DNA from: Sarcina sp034439435
GTDB lineage: Bacteria > Bacillota > Clostridia > Clostridiales > Clostridiaceae
DNA: 64,000 nt
NCBI RefSeq assembly: GCF_034439435.1
Contig: NZ_JAPCKJ010000003.1
Coordinates: 62,001-126,000, forward strand
Direction: 5' to 3'
Position 1 is the first letter of the stretch. Each line of letters begins with the position of its first letter. Below, one piece after another: positions 26,096 through 34,955 of the stretch. The notes beneath the pieces were generated by a model, which made no database searches, was not told the DNA's origin, and saw only the letters and a list, made by a program, of their open reading frames with translations. A program made the position numbers and the translations under genes.

Positions 26096-26097
26096 TA

Positions 26098-26367
26098 TTA
26101 ATCTTCTAGGTCTATAGAATCAACAATACCAACTATTGCAGCATCTATAGGAACTTCTCTATTTCCAATTGATTGTCTTGCAGCACCACCCTTAGTTATA
26201 AGAACAGTGTCTCCGGTACCAGCACCAACATTATCAACGGCTACAAATAAGCCTTCCTTCTCCTTATGTTTACTTATAAGGATTTTAACTATTAAAAACT
26301 TTTGTCCATTTAGTTTTTCGTCTTTTCTAGTTGCCCACACATTTCCTACTACTTTTCCTAGTTCCAT
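26098..26367 (-). CDS. eutN: Microcompartment vertex protein EutN
   Basis: The 89-residue protein is a pentameric EutN/CcmL-type shell protein that caps polyhedron vertices. Family motifs: GKVVGNVWATRKDEKLNGQK at the start, FVAVDNVGAGTGDTVLIT in the middle, and PIDAAIVGIVDSIDL at the end. Length is typical (about 90). Its 5' region is interrupted by a roughly 260-bp stretch bounded by direct repeats (26381-26667). Confidence 0.95.
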   Translation of the reverse strand: MELGKVVGNVWATRKDEKLNGQKFLIVKILISKHKEKEGLFVAVDNVGAGTGDTVLITKGGAARQSIGNREVPIDAAIVGIVDSIDLED

Positions 26368-26380
26368 AATACTCTCACTC

Positions 26381-26667
26381 CTAATTCTTCTATTGATACT
26401 TTCCTAAGTGAAACTCCAAATCTTGGATTTGGCAATTTGAAGTTACACAACGTGTACTCCTACAAACATAGTGCGTAGTAAGTTTCTTTATTTTCAAATA
26501 TGGATAACTCTAAAAACCCTTTAAGAAAGCCTTCTATGAAAAATCTTACTTATGTCTCTATCTCTGTTTATATAAAATAAAAAAATGGACATAATTTTAA
26601 TCCTACAGTTTTAAGTGTTGGCATATATTCATTATTTATAGGTTAATCTTCTATTAGATACTTTCCC
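26381..26667. repeat. Non-coding stretch bounded by direct repeats of about 24 bp
   Basis: CTAATTCTTCTATTGATACTTTCC (26381-26404) and TTAATCTTCTATTAGATACTTTCC (from 26643) are direct copies differing by two single-base indels and one substitution. Between them are about 240 bp with no ORF, including the palindrome-rich ACACAACGTGTACTCC. It looks like an inserted element or a local duplication upstream of eutN. Confidence 0.5.
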
Positions 26668-26712
26668 TTTATGATCCTAAAAGTCATCCATATTTAAAAA
26701 ACTTAAGTTACT

Positions 26713-27456
26713 CTAAGAAAGCACAACGTTCAAATTATTTATGCGTATATAGTCCTTTGCTAACGGAGTAATTATAGCCTTTTTACTAACTATTAAAGTT
26801 CTTACTCCACTTATGTGAGGCTTTCTTAGATCACTTTCTGATACTAACCTTTTATTTGAAAGATTTATTGTGAACTTATCTTCAACAATAGAAGTTTCTA
26901 AGTTCTTTTCTCCTTCAAATTGCTTTTTTTCTTCACACAGGCAAACATTTTCATTTATTTTACACTTGATCTCGTTACAAGAAGCAAGCCTTTCTTCTTT
27001 GTTTCCTATTAAAATCTTGTTTAAGTCATCAATAACTTCTATACCATAGGCTAGAAGTTCCTCTTCAAACTTAATATATTTATTATATAAAACTTTTGGA
27101 GCTGTATTTTTGTACTTTCTGTACTCTATACCCTCCTCAAGAATATAAACTTTCTTACCTTTTAAAAGCATTTCTAAAGCAAAATTTTCTGACTTTGTTG
27201 TACATGTTCCTTGGGCAATATTGCTAAGACCTTTAATACAAAGCTTTGATATAAGTAAAATATCACAGTCCTTGCATTCTGATGTTAATGGATTGATATC
27301 AAATTCTCTTAAAGCCTTTCTATAAAAATCAACATTGCTCTCTCCAATTACCACAATAGACTTTTTCTTTTCTAAAGAATTGCCTTCCTTATTTTCCTCT
27401 TGAATTCTTTTGTATATTTCATCCACTAAAAATTCAATCAGCTTTTCATAATCCAT
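26713..27456 (-). CDS. Ethanolamine utilisation protein of unknown role (TIGR02536-like)
   Basis: The 247-residue protein fits the Firmicute eut-associated family TIGR02536. Residues 1-20 (MDYEKLIEFLVDEIYKRIQE) form an amphipathic helix like microcompartment targeting peptides. The middle (KSIVVIGESNVDFYRKALREF ... CDILLISKLCIKGLSNIAQG ... GKKVYILEEGIEYRKYKN) is Rossmann/flavoprotein-like. A Cys cluster (CNEIKCKINENVCLCEE) could bind metal. The C-terminal KKAIITPLAKDYIR repeats a motif at the start of EutT. Its enzymatic role is unknown. Confidence 0.75.
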   Translation of the reverse strand: MDYEKLIEFLVDEIYKRIQEENKEGNSLEKKKSIVVIGESNVDFYRKALREFDINPLTSECKDCDILLISKLCIKGLSNIAQGTCTTKSENFALEMLLKGKKVYILEEGIEYRKYKNTAPKVLYNKYIKFEEELLAYGIEVIDDLNKILIGNKEERLASCNEIKCKINENVCLCEEKKQFEGEKNLETSIVEDKFTINLSNKRLVSESDLRKPHISGVRTLIVSKKAIITPLAKDYIRINNLNVVLS

Positions 27457-27592
27457 ATTAATTTTTACCTCCCTTCCATTTAGAGGTTTGATTTAACTTT
27501 TCTTACATATAGTTTTAATATCTATTAAGTTTAAATAAACTCTTTATTTTTAAATAATCTCTACCTACTCTAGTGAGTTCTATAGATATTTA

Positions 27593-28228
27593 TTATTTAT
27601 CATCTTTTCCAACTATTAAAGCGTAAGTTCCTTTTGAAAATCCACAAGCATTAGCTTCATCATAGTCAATATGCATAAAGGTTCTATACTTGTCACTAAC
27701 TCTTACAACAACATCATCAAATATTAGAGGTCTTTTTCCTAAAACCTTGGCTCTAACAATTTCATTGTTATAAACTCCAAATTTCTTTGCATCCTCTGGT
27801 GTCATATGTATGTGTCTCTTAGCAACCATTAATCCTTTACTTAAAGCAATAGAAGCTCTATCTGTTGAAATTGTTATTCCTGCAGTATCTTCTAAATCTC
27901 CACTTAATTTGACTGGAGGTATAACTCCTAAGTTTAAAGCATCTGTAAATGAGATCTCTACTTGTGTTTCATCTCTAGGTGGTCCTAAAACCACAACATT
28001 TTCTATATTTCCTCTCGGTCCTGATATAGTAACTCTCTCTTTACAAACGTACTGACCTGGTTGAGATAAATCTTTTACCTTAGTTAACTCATGTCCCTCT
28101 CCAAAAAGTATTTTTACATGCTCTGGCTTTAAATGGACATGTCTACCTGAAGCCTCAACTTCTATAAAAGCCTCATCCTTAACTCTTCTAACTACTTCTT
28201 CTATAATATCATGTAATAGATTGTCCAT
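27593..28228 (-). CDS. pduL: PduL-type phosphotransacylase (EutD role)
   Basis: The 211-residue enzyme converts acetyl-CoA and phosphate to acetyl phosphate and recycles CoA in the microcompartment. It has the two-barrel PduL signature: ASGRHVHLKPEHVKILFG (first metal His pair) and AKRHIHMTPEDAKKFG (second), with His residues that bind zinc, and FMHIDYDEANACGF at the end. The N-terminal MDNLLHDIIEEVVRRVK is a targeting-type helix. It replaces the Pta-type EutD of enteric operons. It lies 9 nt after eutT. Confidence 0.92.
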   Translation of the reverse strand: MDNLLHDIIEEVVRRVKDEAFIEVEASGRHVHLKPEHVKILFGEGHELTKVKDLSQPGQYVCKERVTISGPRGNIENVVVLGPPRDETQVEISFTDALNLGVIPPVKLSGDLEDTAGITISTDRASIALSKGLMVAKRHIHMTPEDAKKFGVYNNEIVRAKVLGKRPLIFDDVVVRVSDKYRTFMHIDYDEANACGFSKGTYALIVGKDDK

Positions 28229-28237
28229 AGCTTCCTC

Positions 28238-29014
28238 CTATTTCTCGTACTTTCCTGTTCTAACTTTAAAGATCATAATCCAAAATACTGAGGATAGTCT
28301 ATTTAAAGCTCTAATTAAATCTTCTCTTTCAACTTGTCCATATTGACCCTTAAAAGCTTCATAAGCTGAAATCTCTGTTTCTCTTGTTAAGGTTCTTAAA
28401 ACATTTAATTCAGCCACTACTTCACCCATCTCATAAGTTGGCATTTCATGTCCTATACCAAAGTATTTCTTAGGGTTATGTGATTTTTCTCTAAGCTCCT
28501 TTTCTGTCATTCCTTGAAGATAAAATCCTTCTAAAGGTTCACTTAAAACCTCACATCTTAATATTCTACCTGTAAAAGCTAATATTTCTTGAAGGTCATC
28601 CACAAGCTTATTCATTCCCTGCTTATGACAAATAACTTGAGTTTCTATGATTCTTGCTTCAAGAGAATCTATCTTTCCTCTGAATATTATTCTCTTATGA
28701 TCTTTAAATACAAGAAGATTTCCAGTTAGATGTGTCATATGCTCTGGCTTTTCATCTAACTTTGCTCCAAAAACAGTTTCATATTTGTATTCTTTTTCTT
28801 TAACGACTTCTCTAATTATCTCTTTAGGTTCTGTTTCTTTATTTAATTTTTCCTCTTCAGAATTAACATAAACTAAATTTATATTATGTTCAGCTAAATA
28901 AGATTTGGCAGATGGAGTTATTATCTCTCCCTTAACAACCTTAAACTCCTTTAAGGCTTTCAGGTCTTCTCTGCTTAATCTTTTTCTTACCTCACCTTCT
29001 GTCAAAACAGCCAT
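28238..29014 (-). CDS. eutT: ATP:cob(I)alamin adenosyltransferase EutT
   Basis: The 258-residue enzyme makes the adenosylcobalamin needed by EutBC. Recognisable segments are PTYEMGEVVAELNVLRTLTR and IRALNRLSSVFWIMIFKVRT. The metal-binding HX11CCX2C motif of Salmonella EutT is absent, in line with the metal-independent Firmicute EutT class. An N-terminal domain (about residues 1-60) with EIITPSAKSYLAEHNI precedes the catalytic part and resembles the end of the TIGR02536-like protein. It is separated from eutM by a large hairpin (29045-29121). Confidence 0.9.
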   Translation of the reverse strand: MAVLTEGEVRKRLSREDLKALKEFKVVKGEIITPSAKSYLAEHNINLVYVNSEEEKLNKETEPKEIIREVVKEKEYKYETVFGAKLDEKPEHMTHLTGNLLVFKDHKRIIFRGKIDSLEARIIETQVICHKQGMNKLVDDLQEILAFTGRILRCEVLSEPLEGFYLQGMTEKELREKSHNPKKYFGIGHEMPTYEMGEVVAELNVLRTLTRETEISAYEAFKGQYGQVEREDLIRALNRLSSVFWIMIFKVRTGKYEK

Positions 29015-29044
29015 TTTATCACATCCCCTATTAGATGTATAAAA

Positions 29045-29121
29045 GGGATTACATAAAAATTTTTTTAAAATTCAGAGGGATCTTTTACTCCCTCTGAATT
29101 AAGTCTTATTTATGTAACCCC
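29045..29121 (-). terminator. Large intraoperonic hairpin after eutM
   Basis: A perfect 12-bp stem (AATTCAGAGGGA / TCCCTCTGAATT) is nested inside outer arms GGGATTACATAAA and TTTATGTAACCCC (one mismatch). On the minus strand T-rich sequence follows the inner stem. It may reduce readthrough into eutT or stabilise the eutM transcript, fitting the need for more shell protein than EutT. Confidence 0.6.
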
Positions 29122-29137
29122 TAATTACAACTTTCTA

Positions 29138-29428
29138 TTATTCAACTCTTGCTGCTTTTGGTAATATAGCATCAACTTCGAAGTGTGGTCTTGGGATTAC
29201 ATGTACTGAAAGTAATTCTCCAACTCTTTCTGCAGCAGCAGCTCCAGCGTCAGTAGCAGCTTTAACAGCTCCAACGTCTCCTCTAACCATAACAGTTACT
29301 AGTCCTCCACCAACTTGTTCTTTTCCTACTAATTGAACATTTGCAGCTTTAACCATTGCGTCAGCAGCCTCTATTGCTGCTACTAATCCTTTAGTTTCGA
29401 TCATTCCTAATGCATTTCCGTTTGCCAT
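29138..29428 (-). CDS. eutM: Major hexameric shell protein EutM
   Basis: The 96-residue single BMC-domain protein forms the hexamers of the shell facets. MANGNALGMIETKGLVAAIEAADAMVKAA and GGGLVTVMVRGDVGAVKAATDAGAA are textbook EutM/PduA sequence, and HVIPRPHFEVDAILP ends the fold. GAGGAGG precedes the ATG. About 295 nt of AT-rich sequence without an ORF separates it from eutE; a small hairpin (GTCTA..TAGAC, near 29595-29620) is the only structure there. Confidence 0.96.
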   Translation of the reverse strand: MANGNALGMIETKGLVAAIEAADAMVKAANVQLVGKEQVGGGLVTVMVRGDVGAVKAATDAGAAAAERVGELLSVHVIPRPHFEVDAILPKAARVE

Positions 29429-29723
29429 AATAAATTCCTCCTCAAAATATCCTTCTTAATTCTTTTAATTTTGTTTTTAATTTAATTTTAAACTTTTTTG
29501 GTTAAAATTTCACATTGACCTTTTTTTGATCAAGTATTTTTAGTATTTTGTATTTTTTGACTTGAATTGTTTTAACTTTACATTTATATATGAGTCTAAA
29601 GATTTTTTCTCTAGACTTTTAATATTGCCTTAGTCTTAAACTTAATTTCTAAGTTAAAACTAAAACATATCAAACTAATTTGACTTTTATTAAGTAAGTC
29701 TTGTAGTTTCTCTTAAAATCAAC

Positions 29724-31205
29724 TTACTTAAGCTCTTCAATAATCTTCTTAACTAAGTAGTTTATTAATTCTTCCTTCTCCTCACCTAATTCTAGGCTTG
29801 TAGCAACTTCTCTTGTAGCATCAGTAGCTAACTCTCTAATATCTTCAAGTTCTCTAACTCCATAAGCTACATTTCTTGTATTCATTAAATCTAATGGTCC
29901 TATGTTATTTGATGTAGAACTTCCTCCAATTGCACCGCATCCTAATGTTAAGGCAGGTACTAGGTTATTTGTAGCTCCTATTCCAGCAAGAGCTGCTGGT
30001 GAATTTACTACCATTCTTGAAACTGGCATTTCTAATGCAAATCTTTTAACAAGATCTTCATTATTTGCATGCATACAGAATGTATGTCCAGCTCCCTCAT
30101 TTAGTAATATTTCTTTACATTTATTTAATACAGCATCTACATCCTCTTCTACAAAGAAAGTTAAAATTGTTGTTAACTTTTCTCTTGAGAATGGATACTT
30201 GTGTCCAACATGGCACTCTCTTGGAACTAAAACTCTTGCCCATGAAGGAATTCCTTCTAGACCAGCTAATTTAGCTATATCTTGTGGAGTTTTCCCAACT
30301 ATTTGTGGGTTCATAGTTCCATTTGCTCTCATTACAAATTTAGAAAGTTGCTTTGCTTGTTCATCAGTTAAGAAGTAAGCTCCTTGTTCTTTTAATTCTC
30401 TAACAACTTCTGCTTCCATAGCTTTTTCAACTATTACTGATTGCTCTGAAGCACATATTGTTCCATTATCAAAAGTCTTAGAATCTAATATTCTCTTAAC
30501 TGCTAACTTAACATCTGCACTCTTATCTATGAAGGCTGGTCCATTTCCTGGTCCAACACCTATAGCTGGTGTTCCTGATGAATAAGCTGCTCTAACCATT
30601 GCTTCTCCACCAGTTGCTAATATTAATGAAGTATCTTTATTTTTCATTAATTCATTAGTTCCCTCTATTGAAGGTACTGTTATACATCCTATAGCTCCTT
30701 CAGGGCATCCTGCTCTCTCAGCGGCAGCTGCTATTATCTTAGCTGTCTCAATAATACATTTCTTTGCACTTGGATGCGGTGATAAAACAATTGCATTTCT
30801 AGCTTTTATTGATATCATAGCTTTGTAGATAGCTGTTGATGTTGGGTTTGTTGATGGGATAAGACCTCCAACAACTCCTACTGGTATCATTACCTTGAAA
30901 ACTCTCTTCTCAACATCTTCATCTACTATTCCAACTGTTTTAATGTCTTTTATTGAATCATAAACACTCTTTGCTGCGAAGACATTTTTTAACACCTTGT
31001 CTTGCCATTTTCCAAAGCCTGTTTCTTCATTTGCCATTTTAGCAAGCTTTTCAGCATTCTCATAAGCAGCCTCTGAAATTGCTTTGACAATTCTATCTAT
31101 ATCTTGCTGACTCATAAGTGCTAACTTGCTTTGTGCTTCCTTAGCCTTCCTTATAAGTCCCCTAGTTTCCTGAATGGAAACTAAGTCTTTATCTAAAAAT
31201 TCCAT
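29724..31205 (-). CDS. eutE: CoA-acylating acetaldehyde dehydrogenase EutE
   Basis: The 493-residue enzyme oxidises acetaldehyde to acetyl-CoA with NAD+. The catalytic Cys is in NGTICASEQSVIVE; nucleotide-binding and core motifs PSTNPTSTAIYKAMI, LATGGEAMVRAAYSSG and VGPGNGPAFI are present. The N-terminus (MEFLDKDLVSIQETRGLIRK) lacks the usual enteric targeting helix, but the C-terminus KEELINYLVKKIIEELK is an amphipathic helix that may replace it. The ATG overlaps the stop of the upstream BMC gene (TAATG), so translation is coupled. Confidence 0.95.
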   Translation of the reverse strand: MEFLDKDLVSIQETRGLIRKAKEAQSKLALMSQQDIDRIVKAISEAAYENAEKLAKMANEETGFGKWQDKVLKNVFAAKSVYDSIKDIKTVGIVDEDVEKRVFKVMIPVGVVGGLIPSTNPTSTAIYKAMISIKARNAIVLSPHPSAKKCIIETAKIIAAAAERAGCPEGAIGCITVPSIEGTNELMKNKDTSLILATGGEAMVRAAYSSGTPAIGVGPGNGPAFIDKSADVKLAVKRILDSKTFDNGTICASEQSVIVEKAMEAEVVRELKEQGAYFLTDEQAKQLSKFVMRANGTMNPQIVGKTPQDIAKLAGLEGIPSWARVLVPRECHVGHKYPFSREKLTTILTFFVEEDVDAVLNKCKEILLNEGAGHTFCMHANNEDLVKRFALEMPVSRMVVNSPAALAGIGATNNLVPALTLGCGAIGGSSTSNNIGPLDLMNTRNVAYGVRELEDIRELATDATREVATSLELGEEKEELINYLVKKIIEELK

Positions 31206-31975
31206 TAACTTTCACCTTCTTCATCATATTTTAGTAGTATATCTACTAAATCTTTTTTCTTTAGAGATTTAAGCTTGTTAGAACTTATGTTAATATTTAA
31301 GGATTTTATTTTCTTTTTTAATTCCTTAACACTCATTTTAGATATTTCTTTTATATCTATGGAATTCACTTCTTTATCTAAAGGCTCTATAGCCTTGTTC
31401 TCTGAAGCATTTTCCTTTTCTTCTATAATTTCATCTGTCTCAGTAACTTCCTCTGAAGCTTCCTTTGATGTTTCTTCATTTTCAGAGATTTCACAAGCTT
31501 CTATTTCTTCTATTTTAGAAATATTCTCTTCTTGATTTTCCTCTATAACATTTTCAATACATTCAACAACATCTTCTTGTGGACTTTCTTCTTCAGATTC
31601 TGTATCTTCTAAAATAGATTTCACCGTATCTTCTTTTATTTCTTCATAGCCCTCTTGAATCTCTTCTTGAATTTCTTCTTCGATTTCCTCTTTTTCTAAA
31701 TCCTTGTTATTTATTAAAAGAGCCTCCACCTCATCATCAAGTCTTGGAATCACATGAACACTTCTAAAACATCCAATTCTACTTGCATAGTTTTCAGCAG
31801 ACTCCACTGCAGCTTGTACAGCATCAACATCTCCTGTAATCTTTACAGTTACGATTCCTCCAGTAACCTTCTCTATTCCAATCAAATCAACACTTGCAGC
31901 TTTTAAGGCTGTATCTGCAGCACATAAGGCTGGTACATATCCTATAAATTCTATTAATCCTAAAGCTTTTCCCAT
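31205..31975 (-). CDS. eutK: BMC shell protein with acidic linker and SAP/Rho-N-like tail (EutK-like)
   Basis: The 256-residue protein has an N-terminal BMC domain (GKALGLIEFIGYVPALCAADTALK ... IPRLDDEVEALL, about 1-95). It is followed by about 110 residues extremely rich in Glu, then a basic C-terminal domain (about 210-256: VKELKKKIKSLNIN, SNKLKSLKKKDLVDILL) that resembles SAP, LEM or Rho-N helical folds. Enteric EutK also joins a BMC domain to a small nucleic-acid-binding-like domain, so I use that symbol with caution. It probably occupies the shell and presents its tail inward. Confidence 0.75.
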   Translation of the reverse strand: MGKALGLIEFIGYVPALCAADTALKAASVDLIGIEKVTGGIVTVKITGDVDAVQAAVESAENYASRIGCFRSVHVIPRLDDEVEALLINNKDLEKEEIEEEIQEEIQEGYEEIKEDTVKSILEDTESEEESPQEDVVECIENVIEENQEENISKIEEIEACEISENEETSKEASEEVTETDEIIEEKENASENKAIEPLDKEVNSIDIKEISKMSVKELKKKIKSLNINISSNKLKSLKKKDLVDILLKYDEEGES

Positions 31976-31987
31976 ATTTTTAGCCTA

Positions 31988-32641
31988 TTAGAATCCCATT
32001 GGGTTACTAGCTACTGATTGTACTGCCTCTGCAAAGGCATCACATGCTGCTTTACATGCTGATTGTGACCCTGTAAGTAAGGCTCCTGCAAAGTTTGTTT
32101 CTGTTGGAGGTGCAAAGAACTCACACATTTCAACATCTGCAGCCTTTAATGCTGCATCTAAAGCATACATTGCTTCTAATGGAGGAGCTACTAGGTAAGC
32201 TAATGCTTCCCCTTCTCTTATTCCGGCTGTTTTTGAAAGATATGATCCAGTTCTTGATACACATTGAGCATAATAACAAATTGAATCATCTTCATTTGCA
32301 CTTATAAATCCAACTCCGCTATCTATGAAATCTATAGCAGCATTTAATCCACTTCTAACCTCAGCAGGACTTGGTCCAGCAAGGATACCAATTACTTCTC
32401 CAGCTAACTTTGTTGAAGCATTTCCAGCTCCTGCATACATTGATCTAGCATAAACTACATCAACCTCTGCTGCCTTTGTAGCCTCATCTAAAGCTGTATA
32501 AGTTACATCATCACAGTCAGATGTGATTAATCCTAAACTCTTGTGATGTGGCCCTAATTCTAATTTTTTAGCCATTTCTGGACTAACATTTGATATTATC
32601 TTAACGCTTAAAACATTAGGACGTATTAAATCATTTTTCAT
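31988..32641 (-). CDS. eutL: Trimeric shell protein EutL
   Basis: The 217-residue protein is a tandem circularly permuted BMC protein that makes trimers with a gated pore. Motifs are LGLITSDCDDVTYTALDEATKAA, YARSMYAGAGNASTKLAGEVIGI and, in the second half, LVAPPLEAMYALDAALKAADV with FFAPPTETNFAGALLTGSQ. The length equals enteric EutL (219). It lies 18 nt after eutC. Confidence 0.95.
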   Translation of the reverse strand: MKNDLIRPNVLSVKIISNVSPEMAKKLELGPHHKSLGLITSDCDDVTYTALDEATKAAEVDVVYARSMYAGAGNASTKLAGEVIGILAGPSPAEVRSGLNAAIDFIDSGVGFISANEDDSICYYAQCVSRTGSYLSKTAGIREGEALAYLVAPPLEAMYALDAALKAADVEMCEFFAPPTETNFAGALLTGSQSACKAACDAFAEAVQSVASNPMGF

Positions 32642-32659
32642 GCTTAATTCCCTCCAAAC

Positions 32660-33553
32660 TTATAATTTAAGATCTATTCCTGAAGCTTTTTTATCTAACA
32701 TTGTTTTTATTAACTCTGCAATGTGAGCTCCAGCTTCAACGGCAGTTGTTCCACCTCTATGAATATTTGATATAACGGTTCTCTTAGCCTCTGGCATTCC
32801 AACCTTTGGTTTATATGCTAAGTAAGCTGACATTGATTCTGCAGTTACAAGGCCTGGTCTTTCTCCAACTAGTAAGCAAACAACATCTGCTCCAGTTGCC
32901 TCGCCTACAGCATCCATAGCTGGAACTCTACAATATTTAACGAATAATATAGGTCCAACTTCTAAGCCATACATTTTTAATCCTTGTTCTATTGCAGGAA
33001 GAATATCTTCTAAGTTAGCTTCTATAGCAGCTGAGCTTAATCCATCTCCAACCATGATTTGAACTTTAGGATTTTTATCACACTCTGCTTTTATAAAATC
33101 TATTGTTTCTGGTGAAAACCTTCTTCCAAGGTCTGGACGAGTTACATATTCATCCTTATCAGTACATAAAGTTTTTACAGCTATTAATTTATTTTTCTTA
33201 ATAAAATCCTCTGAAACATCTGAGAATACTGAATCTTGAGCTGCAGCATGGTCTGCTCTAACTCTTAAAGCTGTTATAGTCTTATATCTAGCACCAGCTC
33301 TTCCTGTTCCTAATCTAGCTGGAGTTTTAGCTTTCATAGCTAAGTAAGCTTCTCTATCAGCTGGATCATCAACTAAAAGCTGTTTCTTTATATCTATTTC
33401 TGTAATATCTGGTATAAACTCATCATCACTTTCTATTTGAGATTGATTTTGAGTAACTTCCTTAACCACTTTTTCTATTGATTGCGTATCAACTTGTCCA
33501 ACCATTTGGCTAACTAATTGCTCAACCATTAGTTTTAAATCTTTTTCGTTCAT
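32660..33553 (-). CDS. eutC: Ethanolamine ammonia-lyase small subunit EutC
   Basis: The 297-residue protein pairs with EutB and helps bind adenosylcobalamin; it cleaves ethanolamine to acetaldehyde and ammonia. PARLGTGRAGARYKT, LRVRADHAAAQDSVFSDVS, QIMVGDGLSSAAIEANLEDILP and LLVGERPGLVTAESMSAYL are conserved family sequence. The N-terminal LKLMVEQLVSQMVGQV resembles a microcompartment-targeting helix. AGGAGGGAGAAG upstream sets the ATG. Confidence 0.96.
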   Translation of the reverse strand: MNEKDLKLMVEQLVSQMVGQVDTQSIEKVVKEVTQNQSQIESDDEFIPDITEIDIKKQLLVDDPADREAYLAMKAKTPARLGTGRAGARYKTITALRVRADHAAAQDSVFSDVSEDFIKKNKLIAVKTLCTDKDEYVTRPDLGRRFSPETIDFIKAECDKNPKVQIMVGDGLSSAAIEANLEDILPAIEQGLKMYGLEVGPILFVKYCRVPAMDAVGEATGADVVCLLVGERPGLVTAESMSAYLAYKPKVGMPEAKRTVISNIHRGGTTAVEAGAHIAELIKTMLDKKASGIDLKL

Positions 33554-33569
33554 AACTCTCTTCTCCCTC

Positions 33570-34937
33570 CTATCTTAAAAGTACAGATGCATCTCCAGCT
33601 TTTTTAGTAAGCTTTCCATCTTTATCTACAAATCCCATTTCTACTAACCATTCTTGGAATTCCTTAATAGCTGTTAATCCAAACATTTCTCTTAAGGCAG
33701 CTGTTTCATGGTATCCTGTAGTTTGGTAGTTAAGCATTACATCATCTCCATGTGGAATTCCCATGAAGTAAGTACATCCTGCTGCTGTTAATAATACAGC
33801 TAAGTTTTCTATATCATTTTGGTCTGCTTTCATGTGGTTTGTATAGCATGCATCACATCCCATTGGTATTCCTGTTAATTTACCCATGAAGTGGTCTTCT
33901 AAACCTGCTCTTATAACTTGTTTTGAATCATATAAGTACTCTGGTCCTATAAATCCAACAACTGTGTTAACTAAGAATGGTTGGAATCTCTTAGCGAATC
34001 CATAACATCTAGCCTCCATAGTTACTTGGTCAACTCCATGATGAGCATCTGATGAAAGCTCTGAACCTTGTCCAGTTTCAAAGTACATTACATTTGGACC
34101 TGTAGCTGTTCCTTGTTTTAAAGCTAATTGTCTAGCTTCTTCTATAGTTGCTGCATTAAATCCAAAAGCTTCGTTCCCTTTTTCAGAACCTGCTATTGAC
34201 TGGAATATTAAGTCTGTTGGAGCTCCTTGTCTTATAGCTTCCATTTGAGTTGTTACGTGAGCTAGTACACAAGTTTGAGTTGGAATTTTAAACTTTTGCT
34301 TAATTTCCTCAAATCTCTTTAATACCTTAGTAACACTCTCAACTGAGTCATCAACTGGGTTTAATCCTAAAACTGCATCTCCAACTCCATAAGTTAATCC
34401 TTCTAATAATGAAGCCATGATTCCATCTGGATCATCTGTTGGATGGTTTGGTTGAAGTCTTGCTGATAAAGTTCCTTTTTCACCGATTGTTGTATTACAG
34501 TGAGCTGTTACAGTTATCTTTTTTGCCCCATATATTAAGTCCATGTTAGACATTAATTTTGCTACAGCTGCTACCATTTCAGAAGTTAAACCTCTTGAAA
34601 CTCTTCTTATATCAGAACCTGTTGTATTTTCATCAAGTATCCATTCTCTGAAGTCAGATACTGTCCAGTGTTTTATCTCATCGTAAATTTTTTCGTTTAC
34701 ATCATCTTGAATTATTCTTGTTACCTCATCTATTTCATAAGGAACTGCTGGATTATTTCTTAAATCCTCTAAAGTTATATTTGATAATACAACCTTTGCT
34801 GCTACTCTCTCCTCTGAAGATTCAGCCGCTAATCCAGCTAATCTGTCTCCTGATTTCTCTTCATTTGCCTTAGCCATAACCTCATTTAAAGATTTGAAAG
34901 CATAGACTTTTCCAAATAATTTTGTTTTTAAAATCAT
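33570..34937 (-). CDS. eutB: Ethanolamine ammonia-lyase large subunit EutB
   Basis: The 455-residue TIM barrel subunit holds substrate and much of the B12 site. TAHCNTTIGEKGTLSARLQPNHPTDDPDGI, VLGLNPVDDSV, FETGQGSELSSDAHHGVDQVTMEAR and GIPMGCDACYTNHMKADQND are characteristic. Length equals the family (about 453). It starts 18 nt after eutA and is followed 16 nt later by eutC. Confidence 0.97.
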   Translation of the reverse strand: MILKTKLFGKVYAFKSLNEVMAKANEEKSGDRLAGLAAESSEERVAAKVVLSNITLEDLRNNPAVPYEIDEVTRIIQDDVNEKIYDEIKHWTVSDFREWILDENTTGSDIRRVSRGLTSEMVAAVAKLMSNMDLIYGAKKITVTAHCNTTIGEKGTLSARLQPNHPTDDPDGIMASLLEGLTYGVGDAVLGLNPVDDSVESVTKVLKRFEEIKQKFKIPTQTCVLAHVTTQMEAIRQGAPTDLIFQSIAGSEKGNEAFGFNAATIEEARQLALKQGTATGPNVMYFETGQGSELSSDAHHGVDQVTMEARCYGFAKRFQPFLVNTVVGFIGPEYLYDSKQVIRAGLEDHFMGKLTGIPMGCDACYTNHMKADQNDIENLAVLLTAAGCTYFMGIPHGDDVMLNYQTTGYHETAALREMFGLTAIKEFQEWLVEMGFVDKDGKLTKKAGDASVLLR

Positions 34938-34955
34938 TTCTTATCCTCCTTCCAA

